NCBI GenBank assembly: GCA_902167325.1
Contig: LR632930.1
Span: 3,472,001 to 3,536,000 of the forward strand
Direction: 5' to 3'
From: Chitinophaga pinensis
GTDB taxonomy: Bacteria > Bacteroidota > Bacteroidia > Chitinophagales > Chitinophagaceae
Length of the DNA stretch: 64,000 bases
Below are positions 1-9,800 of the stretch, piece after piece. Every line of letters starts with the position of its first letter. Positions within the stretch are counted from its first letter, which is position 1. The notes beneath the pieces were generated by a model. That model saw only the letters and a program-made list of their open reading frames with translations, was not told the DNA's origin and did no database searches. Both the position numbers and the translations under genes were made by a program.

Positions 1-1093
1 TACGGCCGGAAACGAGGAAGTCAACTTTTTCGGTGCCGCCAGACAGGCTCAGGCTATGCTCCATACCGTCCTGCGCGGGCAGGAAGAATTCCTTCCACCA
101 GTCTGTATGCCCATAGTATACGTATTGATCGCGGTTGTTACGGTGGTCGATCACCACGGTGGGCAGCGACTTATCAGTCTGGCGTTTCTTCAGCTCTTCC
201 ATGTCTGCAGGCGTATAACGGGTATACGTGTTGCCTGTGGTAATGAGGAAGGCTTCATCATTCAGCACGGCGGCGGTATAGCCGTCGGTGATGAAGTCGG
301 TGCTTACAGTGGAGTAGGATTTAGAGAAGTTGTTGCCGTAGTTAACGTTGAGTTTACCGTTTTTGGCAGTCTTGGTAGTCACCAGTATTACGCCGAAGGC
401 GGCGCGGGCGCCATAGATAGCGGAAGCGGCAGCGTCTTTGAGAATGGTCACTGTTTCGATATCACGAGGGTTCACGTTGTTCATGGAGCCGGGTACGCCA
501 TCGATCAGTACAAGCGGCGAGGCACCGGAGCTGAGCGGGTTATTACCACGGATATTGAACCGGCCGTTGGAGCCGGGGCGGCCATCACCAAAAGTAATGT
601 TCAGCCCGGGAACAGCGCCCTGCAGGGCCTGGGTCACGTTTGCTACCGGTCGGTTTTCCAGCGCTTCAGACCCCACCTGGCTGATAGCGCCTGTCAGGTT
701 CACTTTCTTTTGGGTACCATAACCTACCACTACGAGTTCATTCAATTTTCTGTCTGAATCGGTCAGTGTAATGGCCGGAATCTTGTTGTCTCCTTCACTA
801 AGCGTTTTTTCTGAGAGGATGCGCGGCTCAAAGCCGATCATGGAGAAGGTGATGGTAACGGGCGTACCGGCGGGCAGCCCTGTGAGGTGGAATTTGCCGA
901 ATACATCGGTAGCGGTGCCTTTCCGCTTTCCGTCGGGCGTTTTCACTTCCACGGAAACGCCGGGAAGTGGTTCATTCTTCTGGCTGGAAACTGCTCCCGA
1001 AATAGAGGCTCCGCCTTGCTGTGCCTGTACGGCAAAAGGCAGGAGGAAAGAGAGTAGCAGTCCCGCGCAGAGGGTGTTTAGCATTTTGCGCAT
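1..1093 (-). CDS. SusC/RagA-family TonB-linked outer membrane receptor, N-terminal part (cut by window start)
   Basis: The gene reads leftward and leaves the window, so about the first 364 codons are visible. The product is expected to form the outer-membrane barrel that imports an oligosaccharide or similar nutrient using TonB energy, normally with a SusD lipoprotein lid. It starts MRKMLNTLCAGLLLSFLLPF with a signal peptide ending at AQAQ-like residues. A carboxypeptidase-regulatory-like domain follows (about residues 28-110), then the motif ELVVVGYGTQKK that marks SusC proteins, then the plug domain (NLTGAISQV, LQGAVPGLNI, NIRGNNPLSSG, VLIDGVPGSMNNVNP, ETVTILKDAAASAIYGARA). The ATG at 1093 is chosen because it opens the signal peptide. 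The strong open frame to base 1 and the family order of motifs make the call secure. Its SusD partner, if any, lies outside the window. Confidence 0.95.
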   Translation of the reverse strand, partial: MRKMLNTLCAGLLLSFLLPFAVQAQQGGASISGAVSSQKNEPLPGVSVEVKTPDGKRKGTATDVFGKFHLTGLPAGTPVTITFSMIGFEPRILSEKTLSEGDNKIPAITLTDSDRKLNELVVVGYGTQKKVNLTGAISQVGSEALENRPVANVTQALQGAVPGLNITFGDGRPGSNGRFNIRGNNPLSSGASPLVLIDGVPGSMNNVNPRDIETVTILKDAAASAIYGARAAFGVILVTTKTAKNGKLNVNYGNNFSKSYSTVSTDFITDGYTAAVLNDEAFLITTGNTYTRYTPADMEELKKRQTDKSLPTVVIDHRNNRDQYVYYGHTDWWKEFFLPAQDGMEHSLSLSGGTEKVDFLVSGR

Positions 1094-1690
1094 GATACAG
1101 TTTGTTTTATTAATTGACAGTGTATAAAGAGCATAAGATGCCCTGCAGGCGCGGAAAGCCGCCCTGAGGGTTGATTAGTGCATCGCAATAAATCATGGTT
1201 TGCGGACGCAAGATTGCACTAAAACAATCGGTTGCCTAAATTATCAGGTTAAGGAACCATTAAAGAATTGTTAACCAAGTGAAATGGTGGTGACATAGAC
1301 GTGGATTTTGGTTTATATATGGTTATCACTGTTTTACGCGGAAATAATTGCAAAAAGTTTCAGAATGGCAGCTGCTAACACTCAATATACAAGGAATATA
1401 TTACAAAGTGAATACAGAAAGAAAGCAGATAGCATTAAAATGTAAGGGAAATGAAAGTAACTGGTATAGTTACGGCAGTTTTACTTCGTAGTAAAGGAAG
1501 AGATAAGCCGCCCATAAGCCGCCTTTATCCCGCCCTTAAGCCGCCTATAAGCCGCCTCTATATAAGGGCGGCTTATCTACGGGATATCCCCGGGTTATAG
1601 CAGGGTTATCTCCGGGTTATGGTGTAAGTAAGTGTAAGTAAGGTTTGCAGCAGGCAGGGAGGTGCCTTGCCTGTGAGGGGGGATATGGAC
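1094..1690. other. Intergenic region between susC-like gene and lysC terminator
   Basis: About 600 bp without a convincing gene. The part near 1094-1480 is AT-rich and should carry the promoter of the leftward SusC gene, but no clean TAnnTTTG element was found. The part from 1503 holds the 11-bp-period repeat element described separately. Just after it, at 1622-1641, the 10-base unit GTGTAAGTAA occurs twice in tandem. The short rightward open frame at 1645-1854 runs into the lysC terminator and gene and has no family features. Confidence 0.6.
1503..1589 (+). repeat. 11-bp-period intergenic repeat element, copy 1
   Basis: Five 11-bp units stand in perfect register: ATAAGCCGCCC, ATAAGCCGCCT, TTATCCCGCCC, TTAAGCCGCCT, ATAAGCCGCCT. 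They are followed by CTATATAAGGG and then CGGCTTATCTAC, the reverse complement of the unit, so the right end can fold into a hairpin (AGCCGCC ... GGCGGCTT). The same 87 bases occur in opposite orientation at 43678-43764 with 80 of 87 positions identical and no gaps (hand alignment). Similarity continues weakly rightward through GGGTTAT repeats to about 1620. This is a dispersed intergenic element of the REP/MITE size class; no transposase is seen. Confidence 0.85.
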
Positions 1691-1736
1691 AAAAAGCAAC
1701 CAGCCCGGCAGCAGAAGTTGCGGCCGGGCTGGTTGC
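1691..1736 (-). terminator. Rho-independent terminator of lysC
   Basis: A perfect 14-bp stem (1696-1709 with 1723-1736, GCAACCAGCCCGGC) has a 13-base loop and is followed on the minus strand by five T residues (1695-1691). It sits 25 bases downstream of the aspartate kinase stop. Confidence 0.9.
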
Positions 1737-1760
1737 GTATAAGTTAAGCGGGAAAGTGGC

Positions 1761-3026
1761 TTATTTGATCACCATCTGCACCGTACTGGCAGAGCGTTGC
1801 TCCAGCAATATCTTCCGGCCTTTGGTAAGCTCGTCGATGAGTCCGTTCTTGTAATGGCGCACCGTCAGCAGCTCCAGGCCCTCGTTGTAATTGATCCGGT
1901 AGCCGTTGTGCAGCGCCTTTATCAGCAGCTCTATCTTCTCCGGGTTATGGTCAATAGAGCAGGAGAAGGAAATAGCGGCGTTTTGGGTCAGGTTGATCTT
2001 GATCTTCTTGTCGTGGAAGATCTCATAGATCTCACTGATCTTATCTTCGGTGATGAAGGAGAAATCGCGGGAAGTGATGGAAATAAGCACCTGGTTCTTT
2101 TTGAGGACGATGATGGGCGGCAGTTTGCGGCCGTCCACATCCTGGCGTATCACGGTGCCGGGCAGGTTCATGTCGAGGAAACACTTCACATACAGGGGTA
2201 TCTGCTTGTTTTGCAGCGGTTTAATCGTTTTGGGGTGAATCACCTGGGCGCCATAATAGGCCATTTCGATCACTTCGCCATAATTGATCTCCGGAATGTC
2301 TACCGTATCGGGGAAAAGCTTGGGATCGGCGTTTTTAAGGCCGGTCACGTCTTTCCAGATGGTCTGGCTTTCGGCATTGAGGAGGTTGGCGAACACGGCG
2401 GCGGAGAAGTCGCTCCCTTCGCGGCCCAGCGTTACACTCTCATTCTGGTCCGTACTGCCGATAAAGCCCTGTGCGATCACGATATTGGCCGTATTGAAGA
2501 GGGGGAGTACTTTCTGGTTTACCTGTTGCTGTGTTACTTCCCAGTTGATATTGGCATCGCGGAAGTTATCATCGGTCCGGAATACGTCGCGTACATCTAC
2601 CCAGACGTTCTGAATGCCGGTATGGTTGAAGTAGGCGCTCACAATGGCGGTGCTGAGCAGCTCACCGAGGCCCACCAGCTGGTCGTAATAGTAATCGTAA
2701 GAGCGGTGCGGCTTTTCACCCAGCGTCCATTCCGCTTCGGTGAAAAACTGCTGGAGCTGCACGAAGAGGGGGTGCTCTTTGGTGCCCAGGAGGGTTTCCG
2801 CGATCTGGATATGTTGCTGTTCGATGTTAAAAAGCAGCTGGGCGGCTATTTCCCGCTTCCGCATGAAGTAATGCTGGGCTACCTTCTCCAGTTCATTGGT
2901 TGTTTTACCCATGGCAGAAATCACCACCAGCAGTTTATCTGCCGAATGGGCCTGAATGATCTTGCCTACCTGCTGAATGCGCTCAATAGTTTCTAAACTT
3001 GCGCCGCCAAATTTGAAAACCTTCAT
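1761..3026 (-). CDS. lysC: Aspartate kinase (monofunctional)
   Basis: Phosphorylates aspartate at its beta-carboxyl group, the first step of the lysine, threonine, methionine and diaminopimelate branch; cytosolic. The 421-residue protein opens with MKVFKFGGASL, the amino-acid-kinase signature. Bacteroidota members often have Ala where others have Thr in KFGGTS. The substrate-binding stretch (VTLGREGSDFSAAVFANLL, near residues 200-218) and KDVTGLKNADPKLFPD follow. The C-terminal third (from about residue 305) has the pattern of ACT domains (LISITSRDFSFITEDKISEIYEIF), which usually give feedback inhibition. Length suits a monofunctional enzyme with no homoserine dehydrogenase fusion. It is transcribed alone and closed by its own terminator. 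Upstream on the minus strand is TACTTTGC, close to the Bacteroidota -7 box. Confidence 0.95.
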   Translation of the reverse strand: MKVFKFGGASLETIERIQQVGKIIQAHSADKLLVVISAMGKTTNELEKVAQHYFMRKREIAAQLLFNIEQQHIQIAETLLGTKEHPLFVQLQQFFTEAEWTLGEKPHRSYDYYYDQLVGLGELLSTAIVSAYFNHTGIQNVWVDVRDVFRTDDNFRDANINWEVTQQQVNQKVLPLFNTANIVIAQGFIGSTDQNESVTLGREGSDFSAAVFANLLNAESQTIWKDVTGLKNADPKLFPDTVDIPEINYGEVIEMAYYGAQVIHPKTIKPLQNKQIPLYVKCFLDMNLPGTVIRQDVDGRKLPPIIVLKKNQVLISITSRDFSFITEDKISEIYEIFHDKKIKINLTQNAAISFSCSIDHNPEKIELLIKALHNGYRINYNEGLELLTVRHYKNGLIDELTKGRKILLEQRSASTVQMVIK

Positions 3027-3180
3027 ACTTTGATCCCTCTTCTTTATAAAAAAGTTGCCGCAAAGTACGGCAACTTTAGAATTGTTTTAAAGTTAACGCC
3101 CCCAAAAATGACGGTTTTCTTAAAAAGGAGTGATTTCCCGTACCTTAGTCCCCACCAAAACCAATCAATCCGACACGTTT

Positions 3181-4188
3181 ATGAAAGTCAACCATCATGT
3201 GATGACACTGGACGAGTTTACGATCCAGGAACTGAAAAACTACCCCGGCGCCACAGGACAGCTTTCCGGCCTCCTGCGCGATATCGGGCTTGCTGCCAAA
3301 CGCGTAAATGTGGAAGTGAATAAAGCCGGTATCGCAGACATCCTCGGGGAAGTGGGTAAAACCAACGTGCAGGGCGAGTCCGTGAAAAAGCTCGATGAGT
3401 TTGCGAACGACCAGCTCATCAGCTCACTTGCCAGCAGTATTTACTGCTGTGGCGTGGCTTCCGAAGAGAATGAAACCTTCATCGCCTTCGAAGATGAGTT
3501 TTCCATGAACTCGAAGTACGTGGTATTGATGGACCCGCTGGACGGTTCCGGCAATATCGACGTGAACGTTTCCATCGGTACTATCTTTTCCGTGTACCGC
3601 CGGCTTACGCCCAACGGCACGCCCTGTACGCTGGACGACTTCCTCCAGCCCGGTTCCCAGCAGATTGCCGCGGGGTATATCATTTACGGCTCTTCCACCA
3701 TGCTGGTGTACGCCACCCGCCGTACCGTGCAGGGCTTTACGCTGGACCCTTCCATCGGCGAGTTCTGCCTTTCCCATCCCAACCTCAAGGTGCCGGATGA
3801 GAGCGATATCTTTTCCGTGAACATGGGGTATTACCACCTGTACGAAGAAAAGGTGCGGAACGCCGTGGATCTTTTCATGGCGCAATCCGCTGCGGATAAG
3901 ATCTACCGCCACCGCTTCGTGGGTTGTATGGTATCGGAGATCCACCGCACGCTCATTCAGGGCGGTATCTTCATGTACCCGGCTTTCGGGAAATATGCCA
4001 ACGGAAGGCTGCGCCTCTGTTATGAGTGCAACCCCATGTCTTTTATCATGGAAAAGGCCGGAGGCATGTCTCTTTCCGCCGGAAACCAGCGCCTGCTGGA
4101 CGTGAAGCCGAAAGAGCTGCATGAGCGTATTCCCATCTTCATCGGCTCGGGAAGCATGGTGAAAATGGTGCAGGAAGCCCTTCAGTAA
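3181..4188 (+). CDS. fbp: Class I fructose-1,6-bisphosphatase
   Basis: Hydrolyses fructose-1,6-bisphosphate to fructose-6-phosphate in gluconeogenesis; cytosolic and Mg-dependent. The 335-residue length fits class I. The metal-binding motif DPLDGSGNIDVNVSIGT is near residues 118-134 and the catalytic acidic cluster VASEENE precedes it. The substrate-phosphate region GCMVSEIHRTLIQGGIFMYP follows, then ECNPMSFIMEKAGG, which contributes to the active site. An in-frame ATG exists 17 codons upstream, but MKVNHHVMTLDEFTI aligns best with the family start, so 3181 is chosen. lysC is divergent on the left; the CAP-domain gene follows 56 bases later and may be cotranscribed. Confidence 0.96.
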   Translation: MKVNHHVMTLDEFTIQELKNYPGATGQLSGLLRDIGLAAKRVNVEVNKAGIADILGEVGKTNVQGESVKKLDEFANDQLISSLASSIYCCGVASEENETFIAFEDEFSMNSKYVVLMDPLDGSGNIDVNVSIGTIFSVYRRLTPNGTPCTLDDFLQPGSQQIAAGYIIYGSSTMLVYATRRTVQGFTLDPSIGEFCLSHPNLKVPDESDIFSVNMGYYHLYEEKVRNAVDLFMAQSAADKIYRHRFVGCMVSEIHRTLIQGGIFMYPAFGKYANGRLRLCYECNPMSFIMEKAGGMSLSAGNQRLLDVKPKELHERIPIFIGSGSMVKMVQEALQ

Positions 4189-4244
4189 GAATTGGCGCGA
4201 AATTGGATAAGGCAATACAACAGCTAAAAATCCGTTTTAAAAAC

Positions 4245-4772
4245 ATGTTTAACCAACGTTATTGCAAGATCCTCTTCCTCGCCGCCATGGTAGTGTCGGC
4301 CTCACAGGCCTCTGCCTGCAGCAAATCCGTATCCGGCAACGGTACTTCGGCAACGAAGGCTGTCCGTGAAGACGGGAACGTGGAGGAAGATATCCTTTTC
4401 TACGTCAACAAGTTCCGCCGCACCAAAGGCCTGAAACCCCTTGCAATGAGCGGGGTGCTCAGCAAGGAAGCCCGCAGCCACAGCAAAGCCATGGCCAGCG
4501 GTAAAACCGGTTTCGGGCACGAAGGCTTCGAATCCCGAATCGATGATATCTCCAAAGAAATTGGGACGGTACGTGCAGCCGCTGAGAACGTAGCCTATGG
4601 CAACCTCAGTGCAGAAGCTGTGGTAGACGGGTGGATCAAATCCCCCGGCCACCGCAAGAACATGCTGGGCGATTTTAACCTCATCGGCGTAGGCACTGCC
4701 AAAGGGAAAGGGAACATCGTTTTCTTCACCCAGATATTTGTGAATAAACCCGCCACACAGGCGAAAAAATAA
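4245..4772 (+). CDS. CAP/SCP (PR-1-like) domain protein, probable lipoprotein
   Basis: A 175-residue exported protein of the CAP superfamily (SCP/PR-1, YkwD-like). The start MFNQRYCKILFLAAMVVSAS gives a signal peptide with Cys25 in the context ASAC, a usable lipobox, so it is probably anchored in an envelope membrane. An upstream TTG at 4203 is also in frame but would bury the signal. The CAP fold is recognised by ILFYVNKFRRTKGLKPL, the helix with KEARSHSKAMA, GFGHEGFESRI and the closing motif WIKSPGHRKNMLGDFNLIGVG. In bacteria the role of this domain is not settled. It follows fbp by 56 bases and is followed by a terminator, so the two may form one unit. Confidence 0.88.
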   Translation: MFNQRYCKILFLAAMVVSASQASACSKSVSGNGTSATKAVREDGNVEEDILFYVNKFRRTKGLKPLAMSGVLSKEARSHSKAMASGKTGFGHEGFESRIDDISKEIGTVRAAAENVAYGNLSAEAVVDGWIKSPGHRKNMLGDFNLIGVGTAKGKGNIVFFTQIFVNKPATQAKK

Positions 4773-4796
4773 CTACTTACACCTGTTATTTGTATC

Positions 4797-4834
4797 AGCG
4801 GTTTCCCGGGGCAGGGGAGCCGCTGTACTTTTTT
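4797..4834 (+). terminator. Terminator after CAP-domain gene
   Basis: An 11-bp stem with two G-T pairs (4797-4807 with 4814-4824, AGCGGTTTCCC) and a 6-base loop, followed by a run of six T at 4829-4834. Confidence 0.75.
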
Positions 4835-4871
4835 ATACCCTGCCGACCAATTTTTGCCGTAATTTGGCGCC

Positions 4872-5636
4872 ATGGAAAAACGCAGGATCATTGAGGTGAA
4901 AGATCTGGTGAAGCATTACGGAGACTTTGCCGCAGTGAAAGGGATCAGCTTTGATGTATACGAGGGCGAAGTATTCGGCCTCCTCGGCCCTAACGGGGCC
5001 GGTAAATCCACCACGCTGGAGATCATCGAAACGCTCCGGGAAAAAACTTCCGGCCGCGTGATCGTGGATGGTATGGATCTGGATAAAGACCCGGAAGCCA
5101 TCAAACAGGTGATTGGGGTACAACTGCAAACTTCAGGATATTACCCGAACCTCACCCTCGTGGAGCTGATAGAACTCTTCGGCGGGCTTTACAACCAGCC
5201 GGTAGACCCTATGGCGCTGCTGCGGGAGTTTAACCTCGAAGACAAGGCGAAGGCTAAATACAAAGCATTATCAGGCGGGCAGAAACAACGCTTCTCCATC
5301 GCCACCACGCTGATCAATAAGCCGCGCATCATTTTCCTCGACGAGCCTACCACCGGTCTCGATCCGCAGGCGCGGCGCAATCTGTGGACGCTCATCCAGC
5401 AGGTGAGAGCCAGCGGTACCACCGTGGTGATCACCACCCATTACATGGATGAAGCGGAGTTCCTGTGTGACCGATGTGCCATTGTAGACAGTGGCCGTAT
5501 CATCGCCATCGATTCTCCTGACGCGCTCATCGATCAGCTCGTGGCAGGAGGATTTGAAAGGAAGAAAGAAGTGAAGAAGGCCAGTCTGGAAGACGTGTTC
5601 ATCCACCTGACCGGGAAGGATTTGCGGGAAGACTGA
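4872..5636 (+). CDS. ABC transporter ATP-binding protein
   Basis: A 254-residue cytosolic ATPase subunit of an ABC exporter of the CcmA/DrrA-like type. Walker A is GPNGAGKST (residues 39-47), the Q-loop region is GVQLQTSGYYPNLT, the signature is LSGGQKQRFSIA, Walker B is RIIFLDEPTTGLD, and the switch His lies in TTHYMDEAEFLCDR. The C-terminal tail is short. No permease gene is adjacent: the next gene encodes a DinB-like protein, so the membrane partner must be elsewhere or is shared. TAATTTGG directly upstream resembles the Bacteroidota -7 element but lacks one spacer base. The start ATG lies 9 bases after that element, which would make the message nearly leaderless. Confidence 0.93.
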   Translation: MEKRRIIEVKDLVKHYGDFAAVKGISFDVYEGEVFGLLGPNGAGKSTTLEIIETLREKTSGRVIVDGMDLDKDPEAIKQVIGVQLQTSGYYPNLTLVELIELFGGLYNQPVDPMALLREFNLEDKAKAKYKALSGGQKQRFSIATTLINKPRIIFLDEPTTGLDPQARRNLWTLIQQVRASGTTVVITTHYMDEAEFLCDRCAIVDSGRIIAIDSPDALIDQLVAGGFERKKEVKKASLEDVFIHLTGKDLRED

Positions 5637-5664
5637 TTCATTCGCCCCTAAGCATATCACTTTT

Positions 5665-6195
5665 ATGGAAGATTTACGCTATCCCATCGGCCAGTTTCAT
5701 GCGCCAGCCGTTATCAATGCAGATATCCGCAAGCGCTTTATCAACGACATCCGGCATCTGCCATCGCTCATAGAGCTGGCCGTGCAAACGCTCGATGAAC
5801 ATCAGCTGCAAACGCCCTACCGCCCCGGCGGGTGGACGGTAGCGCAGGTGGTCCACCATCTGGCAGACTCACATATGAACGGGTTCATCCGGCTGAAGCT
5901 GGCCCTCACGGAAGATAATCCTACCATCAAACCATACGATGAAGCCGCCTGGGCCGAACTGCCCGACGTACAATTTACACCCATCAACATATCCGTAACC
6001 CTCCTGCATGCACTTCATGCCCGCTGGGTAGCAGTACTGGAGCATATGGAAGCAAGGCACTGGGACCGCACGTTTTTTCATCCCGGTAACAACTCTTCCA
6101 ATACGCTGGCCAAACACCTCGCTAACTATTCCTGGCACGGACTGCATCACTTAGCGCATATTGAGAAACTGAAAGAGCGTGAGGGCTGGAAGTAA
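5665..6195 (+). CDS. YfiT/DinB-family protein, putative bacillithiol-dependent metal hydrolase/transferase
   Basis: A 176-residue four-helix-bundle protein of the DinB/YfiT group. The family binds a divalent metal with three histidines and members are linked to bacillithiol S-transfer. Visible candidates are the first helix motif VAQVVHHLADSHMNGFIRLK and the C-terminal SWHGLHHLAHIEKLK. The start MEDLRYPIGQF, with the YP-GXF pattern, is typical of YfiT. A bacillithiol biosynthesis gene (bshB1) is found 20 kb downstream, which agrees with this thiol being made here. It stands 28 bases after the ABC gene and 3 bases before the Nudix gene, so the three probably share a message. The exact substrate is not readable from sequence. 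Confidence 0.85.
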   Translation: MEDLRYPIGQFHAPAVINADIRKRFINDIRHLPSLIELAVQTLDEHQLQTPYRPGGWTVAQVVHHLADSHMNGFIRLKLALTEDNPTIKPYDEAAWAELPDVQFTPINISVTLLHALHARWVAVLEHMEARHWDRTFFHPGNNSSNTLAKHLANYSWHGLHHLAHIEKLKEREGWK

Positions 6196-6198
6196 AAC

Positions 6199-6759
6199 AT
6201 GAAACTATTGAACTGGAAACTATTGCGATCAGAATACCTGTTCCGCGAGCCATGGCTCACGGTGCGCAGGGACACATGTGAAACGCCCTCCGGCGTACTG
6301 GTACCGGAATATTACGTGCTCGAATACCCCGACTGGGTGAATGCCATGGCCGTCACTGAAGACGGGAAAGTGCTGCTGGTGCGGCAATACCGCCAGGCCG
6401 TAGGCAAGGTACTCCTTGAAATCCCCGGCGGCGTAATGGACCCTGAAGATGAATCGCCCGAAATCGCCATGCGGCGCGAGCTGCTGGAAGAAACGGGGTA
6501 TGAATTCAAAGACATGCACTTCCTTGGGGTAGTATCCCCCAATCCATCCACCCACACCAATACCGTACACATGTACCTCGCCACAGGCGGTAAAAAGATA
6601 CAGGAGCAGCAGCTTGATTTCAATGAAGAGATTGAAGTGGAAGCAGTAACGATCGCGGAAACGGAGGCGCTGCTGAAAAGGAATGAATTCCTGCAGAGCC
6701 TGCATAGCACCTGTTTGTTTTACGGGTTGATGAAGTGGAAGGAGTTGGAGGGGGCATGA
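6199..6759 (+). CDS. Nudix hydrolase (ADP-ribose pyrophosphatase-like)
   Basis: A 186-residue cytosolic Nudix enzyme that likely splits ADP-ribose or a related nucleoside diphosphate derivative. The Nudix box is present near residues 77-102 (GGVMDPEDES ... RRELLEETGY), with one residue more than the canonical spacing between the first Gly and the middle Glu. The upstream helix-strand pattern (VLEYPDWVNAMAVTEDGKVLLVRQYR) and the Pro-rich stretch VVSPNPSTHTN after the box are those of ADPR pyrophosphatases. It begins 3 bases after the YfiT-like gene, which points to translational coupling in a short operon. Substrate specificity is inferred only from resemblance. Confidence 0.9.
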   Translation: MKLLNWKLLRSEYLFREPWLTVRRDTCETPSGVLVPEYYVLEYPDWVNAMAVTEDGKVLLVRQYRQAVGKVLLEIPGGVMDPEDESPEIAMRRELLEETGYEFKDMHFLGVVSPNPSTHTNTVHMYLATGGKKIQEQQLDFNEEIEVEAVTIAETEALLKRNEFLQSLHSTCLFYGLMKWKELEGA

Positions 6760-6801
6760 ATTGCCTGAGTTTTGTATTTTAGTATATTATTCCCTTACCT
6801 T

Positions 6802-9800
6802 ATGAAGCAGTTTTACTGGCTAATCTTATCATGCGCATTGTTTTTATCCCAATCTGTAGTAGCGCAAAAAAGGCGTTCAACGATAGGCGATGGCAAACCG
6901 GGAAATACGATCCGGCAATTATCATTTTTTTCTCCAAAGGAAGGTTGGGTGGCAGCACAGGGCTGGATCGCATTTACTGCAGATTCAGGTAAAACTTATT
7001 CCCAACGTTTCATTCGTCCTGAAAATGTTCATCTGGGTTTACACAATCCAAACCAACAGCATGGTTTCAGAGTAGAAGGGGTTAAAGCTCTCAGCAGGGA
7101 TACTGTGCTTGTGTATGGTGATTATAGCTGGCAAGGGGCTATTCTTTACTCAACAGATGCAGGTAATACTTTTAACCTGGTTTGGTTAGACAATACTGTT
7201 TCGGAAGGTTCAACGATACCCAGGGTTTCTGATATTTGTTTCCTTTCAGATAAACTATACGGTCTGGCCTTAACTGGAGAACAATGTCTTTATACTGAGG
7301 ATGGGGGGCTTACATGGCAAAAACTGACTACTTATGGTTTGTTGCCTTATGGTACGAAATTTCAGTTTGTGAATGATGATTTCATTATTTCCTTTGCTAC
7401 TAAAGAGCGGCTGAATCTAATCGAGCAGCGTAACAATACTTCCATCATGATAAGTCCACCGGCCCCTGCAGATGCTTTCTGGTTCAGGGACCGTAACTTT
7501 GGATACATCTATACTTACAATAAATTCAGGGATAGAGGTTTGATCTATGTCACTACAGATGGCGGCAGAAGCTGGAAAGCAATGCAGGCCCCCTATAGCG
7601 GAGCGCCGCGGCTGGAGAAAATGCAGTTCATAAATGATAGTACAGGATATGCAATTGGAGATGATTATTCAATCTTAACTACTACTGATTCGGGTAAAGT
7701 ATGGCGGAGGATGGCTCCGGCAGTTACATCAGTAGATGCAGCAGGATCTGGCCATAATGATTTGATAGTTTTACCTGAAGGAACTGTTATTGCGGGAGGC
7801 GACAATGGTATTATAGAGTTTGATGACAGGACCTCGCTGAATGATCTTCCATACGCGGCTTTCCGGATTGATACAGTCGGATTCGATGCGGAGCATAAAG
7901 TACATTTACTAAATAATACCGGTAATATGGAGGGTGTTGTTTTTGAATGGCAGGTGAATGGTAAGGTTATTGGAGACGGATTTGACGAAATTTATCAGCG
8001 GAACGGCAGTGTAATAAGAGATACCGTAATGCTGATTGCTAAAAAGGGAAGCTACTCAGACACAGCAACACAGTATTTCCTTTTCAGGGGCCGGTTGGTT
8101 ATCGATCACATTTCTGCGATGGTTGCAGAGAAAGGATCGATAGTTTATTTAACAGGTAAAGCGATGGAGGATGTGAAATCGGTATATTTCGGAGGGGTTG
8201 AAGGTAAGATCCTGTTCAGGCAATTGGTTACCAATGGTAGCAGGTTGCACGTACAAGTCGGAAATGGCGCTTCGGGTCCAATAACTGTTAATAGTAAATT
8301 AGGTACGGCATTTATCCCTGGATTCAGGATTATTAACCCATCCGGAAGCAGCTTTCTACCCTTCTCCCTTGCACCATTATACCATTGTAAAGCCGGTGCG
8401 GTTTCTGTTGAAGTGCGGAATACAGATGCCCAGTACATTTATCAATTGACTGACAGCATTGGTAATACCTTCGGTGAAATAGCCGGTAACAACGGAACAG
8501 TTGCATTTAAAAGCCTGCCGCTTTCCCGGTCGGGTAGTTACCGCATCAGGGCATATCATCCAGACGCACCCGATATGTATTGGGATATGACTGAGCCTAT
8601 CATTGTAGAAGTGGAAAAAACATATGCAGCATATGTGACAGATAAGTTAAATCCTTTACCGGGAGAACAAATACGGTTTTTCGAGCAATCTAAGAACGCA
8701 GCAAATTTACAATGGCAGTTCCATGGAGATGCGAGTGTTGCTTCATTCAATGGGCGTGTTCCTCCTCCTGTAAGTTATGCGACTCCAGGAAAAAAAATGG
8801 TTTCAATGACGGCTATTTCGGCCAGCGGTTGCAGGGATACTATTTTGACTTCCGCGGTTACAGTTGATATGATTAGAGGAGGAGAAGATGTTTGTTATTC
8901 TCTCCCTTTTTCACCTGGATTTAGTACTTCGACAAGTACATCTACTTATCCTAACCTGATACCCACAGGGCATGGCTTTTATTTTGCAACAGATTACCTT
9001 GAAAGGCCGTGTGAGCTTTCTTCACGCTATGGTAGAAGGGTTACTACGAGAGGGAATACCGGTTATGCTGGTCTATATGATGCAAGCGGAGAATTGAAAT
9101 GGTATGCTCAGTGTACCGGGTCAATTACTTCAGCTGCTCAGGACATGCAGGGAAACATTTACCTTTTGGGCAGCTTTATGAAAAAAGGCGTCCTGTATAT
9201 TATGGAACATGATTCAATTGTATTATCCCCAACTGTTGGTAACATATCAGAATGGAGTGCATTTGGATATATTGTGAAAATCAATACTGCAGGAAAAGTT
9301 GTTTGGCTGAATTATATGCAGGATCCTTCAGGAGGATCAGGTTATCCCCGCCAGTTGGCAATTAATGAGTCGGAGATAGTGATCTACGGTAATTCAAATT
9401 ATGGATTTACTTATTTCGAGAATGGGGTGGCTAAAAGTTGTTTTAATTTCCAGGCCAACAATGATAAAGTGTATTATGATATCCTGCTAAAATTAAATAC
9501 AGATGGCAGGATGAAATGGTATTCTTATTGGAAGTACAAATCCCTGACTGGCCTTAAAGAGGTAACCGGAATGGAGATCGATAAAGCCGGTAATGTTACA
9601 GTGGCAGGGGCATTTGAAAATATGCTGGAAATATATCAGGGTAATAGTTCTACCCTGTTTTCCCGGATGGAGAATCCGGAGAATAGAAGATCAGGTTTTG
9701 TGGTTCGTTATAATACTGAAGGCCAGGTTATCTGGTCAAACTCTTTTAAAGATATTATAAGTGGCCATAATGGTGCATATAGGGCTTTTATCAGGGGGGT

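Noticed and set aside
1503..1589. Repeat arrays as a CRISPR
   Set aside because: Units are 11 bp with no spacers and no cas genes in the window.
1797..2996. Long rightward open frame opposite lysC
   Set aside because: Mirror frame of a well-supported aspartate kinase; its product has no family features.
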